Shown here piece by piece: positions 10,775 through 20,191 of a stretch of DNA of 64,000 nt; position 1 is the first letter of the stretch; the number at the start of each line of letters is the position of its first letter. The notes under the pieces are model-generated. The model saw nothing but the letters and a program-made list of their open reading frames with translations, was not told where the DNA came from and made no database searches. The DNA is from Aaosphaeria pasadenensis (Eukaryota; Ascomycota; Dothideomycetes; Pleosporales). Where the stretch lies: the NCBI GenBank assembly GCA_022813625.1, contig JAKLMB010000047.1:1217-65216 (forward strand). The letters run 5' to 3'. Both the position numbers and the translations under genes were made by a program.

Positions 10775-12528
10775 CTAGTTTTTAACGTAAAGGTCGACAT
10801 ATTGGTCAATATCCATGTTGTCGAGCGCCTTGGTATCCTGGGCGAGGCTGACGAGCTTGTCGACGTGCTCGGCGGGGTAGTGAGGGCCGAGATGCCTCTT
10901 GTACTTGGTGAGGATCTCTGGCTTAGCCTCCTCACGTCGCCAGCGGTGGCCAAGAGGAGCCTCGACAACCTCCTCCTCGAGGACAGTGCCGTCCTTGAGG
11001 GTGACGGTAAGGGCGTTGGAGATGGTGCGCTTCGCGGGGTCATGGTAATCCGCGGTGAACTGGGGGTCTTCCACACAGCTGATGCGCTGGCGGAGGGACT
11101 CTACGAGCTGTGAGGTGGCAGCCTCGCTGTCATCGGGGTAGTCGGTGGCCTCGAGGCGGTTGAAGACGAACATAGTGGAGACCATGTACTGTATAACGCA
11201 TTAGTTGTGCCAATTTGTATACTCTGATGTACAATCTTACCTGGACGCAGTGGTCACGATCAGCGAAGTTCTCCATGGGCTTGAACTGCTTGTCAATGAT
11301 ACGGATGCAAGCCTCGTGTGTGCGGTTAACAACACCCTCGATGTCCTCAGCGGACTTGCCCATGGCCTTCAACTTCTTGTTGAGACGCTGAGCAGCCTCA
11401 ACAGCGGTCTGGGAGTGGAACTCAGCTGGGTATGAGACCTTGAAGAGGACGTTCTCCATGACGTAGCTGCCGTAGCCTCGCTGGAACTGGAATGGCTTGC
11501 CGCCGAAGTTGACGTCGTAGAAACCCCAAGTGGGGGCAGAGAGGACGGTTGGGAGACCAGGCTCGCCCTTGAGAACCTTCAAGGCAAGGTCGACGGCCTT
11601 CTGGCAAGCATCACCAGCAGCCCAGGACTTTCGGGACATGGTGTTGGGAGAGTGTCTGTAGGTCCTCATGGACTGGCCGTCAACCCAAGCTTGAGAGATG
11701 GCGTCGCGAGTCTGGGCCTCGTTGAGACCGAGCATCTTAGACACAACAGCAGTAGAGGCAAGCTTGACAAGCACGACGTGGTCCAAGCCGACCTTGTTGA
11801 AAGAGTTCTCCAGAGCCATTACACCCTGAATTTCGTGTGCCCTAATCATAGCCTCAAGCACATCCCTGACCTTGAAGACCTTGCCGTTTCCAAGATTTCC
11901 TCCAGCCTTGTTTGTTCGGGTAATCCAGTCAGCAGTTGCGAGAATAGCACCCAAGTTGTCGGAGGGGTGACCCCACTCAGCAGCCAACCAGCAGTCATTG
12001 AAGTCCAACCAACGGATCATGGCACCGATATTGAAGGCACCCAGGATAGGGTCGAGCTGGTAGTTTGTTCCGGGGACTTTGGTACCATTGGGGACAACGG
12101 TGCCCTCAACGACAGGGCCGAGGATGTTCCTGCATTGCTCGAACTCGAGGGCCTTGAGACCACAGCCAAGGGTGTCGAGGAATACCCAGCGAGCGGTGTC
12201 GAACTACGTATATCTGATCAGTCATTTGCGATGCGATTGTGTTCAATCAAATACCCACTGCAAGCTCTGAGTCGATTGGGGTGTTGTGGATGTAGCTTGC
12301 GATGTCCTTGATCTCGGGATCATACTCTCGCTTGCTAGGGACCGGCGGGGCAGCGCTCTTGAGGGAAGACATTGTCGAGAATGGAGCTGCAATAGCAGTG
12401 CGAGTAGGAATCGGTGTAGAAAGGGTAGATCGGAATGCAATTGGCCTAATTGCTCTGGAAGTGATGGTTGACCGCTGTCGAAGGGTCCTGGATGCGGTGC
12501 TGCACAGGTTGCGACTGAAGGCCGACAT
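10775..12528 (-). CDS. prpD: 2-methylcitrate dehydratase (PrpD/MmgE family), mitochondrial
   Basis: Minus-strand join 12259-12528, 11241-12203, 10775-11188; 548 residues, all introns in phase 0. It dehydrates 2-methylcitrate in the methylcitrate cycle, which clears propionyl-CoA. The first 52 residues are rich in Arg, Ser and Thr and lack acidic residues, as in a mitochondrial presequence. The body holds PrpD hallmarks: MIRWLDFNDCW, EWGHPSDNLGAILA, the ENSFNKVGLDHV stretch, YRHSPNTMSRKSWAAGDA, and the C-terminal domain with HRWRREEA. Length and order match fungal PrpD proteins. A second in-frame ATG at 12372, just after the presequence, could yield a form without the leader. The first intron donor is GTGGGT, slightly unusual, but the join restores SELA-FDTARWVFLDTLG perfectly. 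Confidence 0.93.
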
Positions 12529-13531
12529 TGTTCAAGTTAGCTTTTGCCGTACCCGGACGACCTCAATGCAGCTTTTTAAAAGGAAGGAGGGAATTGCCGT
12601 ACGGGTTTTATTTAAGGCGATACTGGCTTTTGAGTGGCCTGGCTGAGATGGAACCGTGGTAGCACGGAGGGGAATTTCTACAAGCCGCACAACCGAGGTC
12701 GATGGGGGGTGCACATATCCGACAGACCGACTAACCCGACTCTAAGCTTCTAGGGATCATAGTTATTCAGACTGTTGTTTAGAAATTAGAATTCTACAAG
12801 GAAAACATTAGGAATAGGGGAACATCTACTAGTTGACTAACTAAACTTCATTGCCTCGCCGGGGCTGCGGTTGGGGCTCGGGGCGGGATGTTTCTATAGT
12901 CCTCATTCATATGAACCAACTTCGCTAGACTTCATCCAGGGCTGTATCTAACCTTCACAAGCACTATTATATTACCCCGCATTAGTTCACCGAGTCGTAT
13001 GTAGTGGGATCGTTCGCGCACATGGGAAGCTACTCTACATCTCCTGTGAATCAAGATCACCCCAAGGCACTAAGTGCTAGGCCGATGAATACAATGTCGG
13101 AATGGAGTGTTGAATGAGTATGCTTTGGGCTTCTCGATAACCTACCCAGCTCTATCGTCACATTCCTTCCACTGCAGACACAACCAGCAGCATCAATGAC
13201 TTCCACGCTGACGCCAATCACCACTTTTGCCAATTGTCACAATGGACCATAGGGGTAACAAATGCCCATCAAGAAGACGTATCAACGTTGTCTGGCTACT
13301 ATTCCGGGAGCTTGAAATTGACGAATTGTATTGTGTTCACATAGGTATCAGCGCTTTCATTGTCCTCCTAAGATTCTGTACAGGTTGCGGCACGACTTTG
13401 CCAGCTCCTAGGTCTGCTCTATCGGGTTTATACTTCATGTCCATCCCTTTGAGCTCTCGATGATCTGTACGTCGAAATCTCCCGCTCGTGGATCTAGCCT
13501 TTTCTAAAATCATCATCGCATGCAACGGCTT
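12529..13531. other. Intergenic, promoter of prpD and 3' flank of ARPC4
   Basis: No gene is recognised. The bases before 12700 form the prpD leader and promoter, and 13400-13531 is the 3' flank of ARPC4. The frames present are short and lack family resemblance. Confidence 0.6.
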
Positions 13532-14258
13532 TAATCAAACTGCGTTCCTGTGAGCATACTAATGATGAAAGTTGACCATATTGTACTTACTGGTGTGAGG
13601 AACGATTCGGCCACAAAACGGGCTCGTGCATTGAGCTGGCATGGTTAGCATTGTCCTCGTTTGCGCAGGGGAGGTGCATCAACATACGAAAAGCTTCATC
13701 TCCGAGATCTCCTTATCAACCTCCTCCATGAATTGGATAATGAAATCAACAAGTTTGTGCTTTAACATCTCCTCTGTGTGGAAATTTGTTACCAAAAAGG
13801 AGATATCATAACCCTGGTGCTACTATTAGCCATTGTAACTAGTCCGCGACTGCCCGGCTGCTGTGTACCTTGACTGGCTTTCGCCGGAGGATGAAGAATG
13901 CTTCAGCTCGCTGAGTCAAGAAGCGCGTGAACTTATGAACCAAGATATGTTCGATTTCATCGGCCTGCTTGATCTTTATGCTAATTCGCACACTGTTGAT
14001 ACTTGGCTCAATGAAGACCTTCTCATTTTCGTTCCTTGATACCGTGAGCGGGTTTAGGAGGACCTCCGGTGAGCTTGCGGCTTCAATCTCGGGAACGTTA
14101 TGCCTCTCGGAGGCTTGAGATGCGAAGTTCGAGAGGGAGAGGGCTGCGGTCAGCGACGAGCGTACGCATTGTAGGTAAGGTCGGAGGGATTGAGACTATC
14201 CGGTGTCAGCGTGCTTCGACATTCCGGAGCAAAAGAAGGCTCAGAGGGGTCTCACCAT
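13532..14258 (-). CDS. ARPC4: Arp2/3 complex subunit 4 (p20/Arc19)
   Basis: Minus-strand join 14256-14258, 13869-14195, 13688-13813, 13591-13635, 13532-13540; 169 residues, the exact family length. The protein is a core scaffold of the Arp2/3 complex and, with ARPC2, holds the mother actin filament. Nearly the whole chain matches family features: SLRPYLQCVRSSL, a SERHNVPEIE stretch, SRNENEKVFIEPSINSVR, KQADEIEHILVHKF, FFILRRKPVKGYDISFLVTN, FHTEEMLKHKLVDF, EVDKEISEMKL and the tail NARARFVAESFLTPFD. The first exon contains only the start codon, because ATG is followed at once by a GTGAGA donor. The last exon is nine bases long (Phe-Asp-stop). An alternative acceptor at 13546 would give a longer, non-conserved tail. 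Because of the small exons no long single frame exists. Confidence 0.92.
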
Positions 14259-14573
14259 ATTTGCTGGAGCTTCAAATGTAGCCCGAGCTCAATTCGAAAG
14301 GTACTGGTAGCTTGAAGCGACTTATCCCCTTCCAATATGCCAGTTTCAGGCACCACGTCGTGGCGGGGGAAGATTGAAGCTGGGATCAGCGGCGGAAGCA
14401 GTGGCGCTAGTGGCCTCGGCGCGACTGACGTTCCGATTGTTTCGATGGACTGCCATTTCGCAACACATTCGCCCCACGAGCCACCTTAAATACTCCAGCT
14501 TCACCTTCCTTTCCCTCGACACTGATCTTGATAGACAACTGATTGCATCGTCGAGATCATCATCGAATTCATC
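14259..14573. promoter_or_regulatory. Shared divergent promoter of ARPC4 and UBP6
   Basis: The 315 bases between the two start codons must hold both promoters. A CGCCCCACGAGCC stretch and a TTAAATACTCC sequence (about 14480-14500) stand upstream of UBP6. No defined factor site is assigned. Confidence 0.5.
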
Positions 14574-16478
14574 ATGGCTGCTATACCAGGTTAGTAAGAT
14601 CGCTCCGATACCCCGCCAAGAGAGCTCGCTGATAGTTTATAATCATAGTGGTTGTGAAACATCAGGGCAAGAAGTACGAGGTTGAGGTTGACCCTACTTC
14701 CAACGGCGAGACCTTCAAGTACCAGCTCTTCTCTATGACTGGTGTCGAGCCAGACCGACAGAAAATCCTCGTCAAAGGTGGCCAACTCAAGGATGACGCC
14801 GATATGTCCAAGCTCGGTCTTAAGCCCAAACAAACCATCATGATGATGGGTACACCCTCTGGAGACACGAGCAATATCATCGAGAGACCCAAGGAGAAGA
14901 TTAGATTCTTGGAGGACATGACCGAGGCCGAAGCTGCGCAGGCTGAGGGTGCTACCCCGTCAGGTCTACAGAACTTAGGCAATACTTGCTATATGAACTC
15001 TACCCTACAAACTTTGAGATCTATTCCAGAGCTTCAGGAAGAGCTTCTCCGGTATTCCGCAAGGTATGCTCGTAAACGGGAAATATTTCTGACCTCCCAT
15101 TAACACTTCTTAAGCAACGCCGGATCAAGCTCCGTCAACCAACTTAGCCAGTTTGGGCTCGGCGGCCTCGGTGCGTCGATGGATCTCACTGGTTCCCTCC
15201 GCGACTTGTTCAAGCAGATGTCCGAGACTCAGCAAGGCTTCCCGCCGCTCATGTTCCTCAATGCCCTTCGAACGGCTTTCCCACAATTCGCACAGAAAGC
15301 AAAGGATGGAAACGGCTATGCACAACAAGATGCCGAAGAAGCATGGTCACAGATTGTTTCTCAGCTTCGCCAGAAACTCAAGATCAAAGATAGTGACTCG
15401 GCTGATGATAAAGCACGAGACGTATCCTTCATCGACAGGTACATGTCCGGAAGGTTTGAGTCTGTGATGGAGTGCGATGAGCCTGCGGCGAAAGAAGGGG
15501 GAGAAGAGCCTGTCCACAGCGAAGACACATTTTTCAAGCTCAATTGTCACATCAATGTTGAGACCAACCATCTTCGCGATGGCTTAACGGCGGGCCTGAA
15601 AGAACAGATCGAGAAACGATCAGAGGTCTTAGGAAGGGATGCACTCTACACCAAGACATCGCGCATAGCGCGTCTTCCGAAATATCTGCCGGTTCATTTT
15701 GTTCGATTTGACTGGAGAAGAGACACAAACAAGAAGGCGAAGATCATGCGGAAAGTCACGTTCCCCAAAGAATTGGATGTGGTCGAGTTCTGCACGGAAG
15801 ACTTGAAGAATCTGTTGATTCCCGTTCGAGACAAGATTCGAGATATCAGGAAAGAAGAGGAGGATGTCGAGCGGGCACGCAAACGACAAAAGCGCATCCG
15901 TGCTGGCGAAGAGAATGACACTCCTGCCAGCAGCACCAAAGAACCTTTACAGAAGAAGAAGGAGGCTGAAGAGAAGAAGGCCGCCGGTGCCAAAGCTGCC
16001 GAGGATACTGAGATGCCAGACGTTGAGTACAAAACGGAGGCACAGATTGAGGCCGAGCGAGCAGCATCTATTCTTGCCGCCAAGAAGGAGCTTCTGGCCC
16101 TTGTCGATCCCAAGCTATCTTCTGATATCGGTGCCAATCAGACTGGGCTCTATGAACTCCGAGGTGTCATCACTCATCAGGGTGCCAGCGCTGACAGTGG
16201 ACATTACACCTCCTTCGTCAAGAAAGATGCGCCAAAGGACCCATCCTCAGGAAAGCGCAAGGAAGAAGATGGGAAATGGTGGTGGTTCAATGACGATAAG
16301 GTCTCTGAGGTCGAGGCTGAGAGAATTGAGACCTTGGCTGGTGGAGGTGAGTGAATCCCCTTTCTCCAACATCTTACAGTGCTAATGGATCGTAGGACAA
16401 AGTCATTCGGCACTGATCCTCCTGTACCGTGCCGTTCCCTTGGCCGAGATCGAGGCCGACGAGCAGATGCAAGAGTAG
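14574..16478 (+). CDS. UBP6: Proteasome-associated ubiquitin hydrolase Ubp6/USP14
   Basis: Join 14574-14589, 14649-15063, 15115-16346, 16396-16478; 581 residues. The enzyme trims ubiquitin chains on the 26S proteasome. An N-terminal ubiquitin-like domain (about 5-78, VVVKHQGKKYEVEV to PKQTIMMMG) docks to the proteasome base. The USP catalytic core begins with the Cys box GLQNLGNTCYMNS, catalytic Cys about 119. The His box is GASADSGHYTSF, His about 507, followed by WWWFNDDKVSEV. Between them a Lys/Glu-rich insert (about 360-450) with an RKRQKRIR-like stretch could be a disordered loop or nuclear signal. The first exon is 16 bases, and all joins keep phase. The C-terminal exon supplies SALILLYRA, the last core strand. 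It lies head-to-head with ARPC4. Confidence 0.95.
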
Positions 16479-17110
16479 ATTTAGATACCCCCTCCTAGAC
16501 AAGGGTGTTTCACACACTTGGAGTACTTTGGAACACATGCAACCTTGGGCAAAAGATTGTATGCAATGTATTGCATGGGTATTGCATTTGCATAGGTCGA
16601 TGCGGAGTAAATTCCATTAGATCACCCATCTAGATCCCTCAAAAATGCAGCGTCACTGGCATTCAGGAAGTCCTACCTGCAAGCTACCATTGAGTAACTT
16701 TTGCATGAACATTTGTGTGAATCTGTCGCGTCTCCATTTCTAACGTTCTTTTGGCCGTCAAATCCTAAGTAGTATCTCTCACGTTCAACCCAGTTCACTT
16801 TTCCTCAAACCCCTATCCCGCCTTATATGTTCTCCTCATTAGACGACGTTGGCTGGAATTCGGAGCATCCGCGACTATTCATGCCGATGTCTCTTTCTAG
16901 GCGCGTTATTGCGCGTGCGACTGTCGCGTCACGCGCCTAGTTGCCCTTGAGCTTGGTTGACTGAATGCTGCCAAGAACTGGAGATACCTCCAAGTGTTTC
17001 TCCACGCCCTTCACTTGCGCCGTCACCTCGCCCCAATGCTGTGACGCCTGTTCCTGATCGCCATCCTTGTACGATTCGTTTACTTTCGACGTTATTGAAG
17101 CACAGTTGTC
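16479..17110. other. Intergenic between UBP6 and REC8
   Basis: UBP6 3' flank and REC8 promoter. A GCGCGTTATTGCGCG imperfect inverted repeat with neighbouring CGCGTCACGCG lies at about 16900-16938, containing MluI-cell-cycle-box-like ACGCG cores. No gene is seen. Confidence 0.55.
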
Positions 17111-19616
17111 ATGTTTTACAGTCACGAGGGTATGTTGTGCTCCCCAAGCTCTCTCGTCAAGTGAGCAGCTATTGCAGAAAGCAACGTCTAACTGGCGCAG
17201 TATTGACCTCACGCGAGTACGGGGTTGCAGTTGTATGGTAAGGCTTGCCTCATACACGATCTCAATGTCTTTGCAGCTCATTCGAAGCATAGGTTGGTAG
17301 CAACCCTAGGCGCCAAATCCAACTCGAAGAAGATCAACCGTAACGCCATCCTCGGAGTCGATGTACCAAAAGCATGTCAAACCATTAGAGATCCGGCCGC
17401 ACCCATGGCATTGCGTTTGCAAGGCAGTTTGTTGTATGTTGCCCTTGCTGCCCTGGTAATGGTCATATAAGTGAGCTACTGACATCTGACAGGTGCGGAG
17501 TATCGCGCGTGTATACACAACAATGTGGATATGTTCTTGTAGATGCTGAGAGGGCAGACCATTCAATGCGATCAATGGTCAAAGTCATGAAAGACGCAGC
17601 AATCGATCTTGAGGCAGGAAAGACAAGGTCAATAATCGAAGCTCGCAATGAGCAGGATATAATTCACTGACGTATAAGCCAGGCCAGAGCAACTTCTGCT
17701 TCAAGACGACCCCTCGTTTCTTCCGGAGCTTATACTTCCACCTCTCGATATGCTCGAAGATCTAGGTCTCGACCCTCCCGAGAAGGCTCGCCGGTCGGGT
17801 GAAACTCAATCGCTCACCCCATTTGGGTCGCAGCAAAACGTAGCCGAAAGAACTCCGCCAGTGCCCCTTGGCAGGCTTATAATCCCATCTTCTTCGTCTG
17901 GAGGACCTGGAGAATTCATGCTACAAGGTGGTGATGAGCCCAGTAGTGTCGGTGCGCGAATAGGACTTCCGGGCCACGGAATCGATGAACCATTCCCGGA
18001 ACCTGAGTTTGATATCGACGAGGACGGAAACCTTATAGAATTCAGCCCGCGAGCCGCTCATTCAGTGACACCTTTTAGGATGGCGGGGTCAGCGTTGCCG
18101 AGCGATGCTCCTTTGAGCGCTCGCGTGAGAGTCGACTTTGAGGAAGGACAGGGAAATGCAGCTGCAGTGAGTTGAACTATAAAATTGGCTTTAACTTACC
18201 TTTACTTTTCATTCACATCTACCCTTTATCGCTTTCACTCATCTCCTCCTTCACTTCACCTTTGCTAAATACACACAGGTTCCCGGTGACCCTATGGACA
18301 TCGATCTTCCTCAATTCAACGATGACTTGCCTGGACAAGATCTCGAACTACTCAATGACGAGACGCCATTGGAGCAGCCTAGAGAAACAATTGCTTCCTC
18401 CACTTCATCCTTGGCAGCACCTATGCATCGCAAAAAGCGCACTCGTCGTGTCATTCCTGCCGACAAGAATATGGAGCTTAGGAACAAGGTTCTATCAGAT
18501 TGGAACGTCAGCTATCTTCAGAACATGAAAGATGCATCACGCGCCAAGCATATACAACGAGCTTCTACCCAAGCCAAGAGCAATGCTGAACATTATGTGT
18601 GGGGCGTAGGTATTGGAGGGTCCGGCGCCCAGGGATGCGTGACAAAGACCCCATTTGACAGTCTCTATGGCGATAAATTATTCGAGCTTTACACAGGCAT
18701 CAATCGAAAAGCCTTCAAGGGAACTAAGCGCGACCGAGACAGTGGTATCGACGATTACACTCAAGCGGAGTCTCGCTACGTTCGACAAAAGACTGAGGAA
18801 GAAGAGATCGGGAGGGCCGCTGAAGATGAGGGAGTACTCGTTCATGATGAAGAGGTCGAACTTCCACGCGAGGCACCCTCTGCCCTAGATGATCAGCAAA
18901 TGTTCTCAGCTATGCCATGGAACATCAGTGCTTCCATCCGCGGCTCATCGGCCGTCCCTCGCAGTGGTACTGGCACGGGCCCAAGAGGCTCTTCACGGCC
19001 CCTTGGAGGACGAATGGTCTCTGCGTCTCCACTCCAAGGCCGTGGACAACCAGGAGGACTTCAAGCTCTTCAGGCGTTTAGTGGAGAGGACGACTTCGGT
19101 AACATTGGACCAGAGGACTTTGGCATGGGCCCTAGCTCTGACGGTCTCGATCCTGATCCCGAGCCTTTGGTTGCCACGCAGACTTCTATTCGCGTCCGCG
19201 AGGCACTTTCTGCTGAAGGTGACAACTTCCTAAACTTCGTATCTGATGCCCTTGCCGAGAAGCGGATCCATCGTCCAGCGGATGTGGAGCAACAGGCAGG
19301 TACTATGGACGAGGTTCTGTTCGAGGAACTGCTTCCACCTTTCGAGAACACTAAAGCTATAGCCTGCCAGGGATTGATGATGGTTCTCACTCTCGGTACC
19401 AATGGCTTGCTTCATGTGCGCCAAGATCTTGATCTGGGAGAGATCGGCCTTTCTTTGACGGCAAAAGCTATTCAGCGTGAGATGCGAAACCATGATGCAA
19501 ATGACAATGAAGTTGGTCACCCAATGGAGAAGGCGGAGGGTGCAGAAGAGGAAGGTGAGAGCGCAGAAGATGGGTATGATAGTGACAATGACTACAACTC
19601 ACTCTACGGCGACTAA
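17111..19616 (+). CDS. REC8: Meiotic cohesin alpha-kleisin Rec8
   Basis: Join 17111-17129, 17201-17237, 17293-17433, 17493-17627, 17683-18166, 18279-19616; 717 residues. It is the kleisin that closes the cohesin ring in meiosis. The N-terminal SMC3-binding domain starts MFYSHEVLTSREYGVAVVW and continues LVATLGAK, AILGVDVPKACQTI, DPAAPMALRLQGSLL and VSRVYTQQCGYVL. The form MFYSHE with VVWLVATLG points to Rec8 rather than mitotic Rad21/Scc1, which has a WLAAHW-type sequence. The centre is acidic and low in complexity, with PMDIDLPQF. The C-terminal winged helix (about 640-717) with FEELLPPFENTKAIACQGL binds SMC1. The first two exons are 19 and 37 bases and all phases agree. Expression is probably meiosis-limited. 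The ACGCG-rich patch upstream would fit cell-cycle control but is not proof. Confidence 0.92.
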
Positions 19617-20191
19617 TAACAAATTCCACGCCTCCCAATCATTCACATCTAGATTATATGCGGGATGGGAAAACATACTTCGGCCTTCATGATGGCATGG
19701 AGTTTCCGGGTCTAAATCTACAAAGGGTCTTTCTACGATGCTTCTGACATGGTTTTATATGGAAGCTGAGCATAAACATATTCATGCTAATCAAAGCAAG
19801 GGTCGGCGTGCCCTCGGCCGGTATATGGGCGTTCCAAAACACATATAGATCTGTTCACAAATAAGAATCATGCTCTTCAATGAATCAAATACAGTGAAAA
19901 TTTATTGCAGTCTTTCACTATGCTACACATGACTTTGCTTAGCGTCGTACGACTTAAATCGACAGTGATCGTCTTATGACGAGTAGTGTCAATATATACC
20001 ATTTCAATTGATGTGAGTATCAATATGTAGAAGTAGGCATTCTTACGTGGTCTAATACAACCAAAGAGAAACATAAAATATAATTCTTCTTTCTAAGCAC
20101 TCAAACGCCCCCTAGCATACGATGCAGCAAAGCCTTTCATTATCCCTTATATAGATAGCCACCACATCAACGCAACGCCATACCCGTTGCA
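19617..20191. other. Intergenic between convergent REC8 and glycosyltransferase genes
   Basis: Both 3' flanks lie here; the sequence is AT-rich with AATAAA-like and TATATA stretches. No gene is seen. Confidence 0.6.

Noticed and set aside
13541..13590. Alternative end of ARPC4 using the first CACAG acceptor
   Set aside because: It gives a 17-residue tail unlike the family. The acceptor five bases on gives the expected TPFD end.
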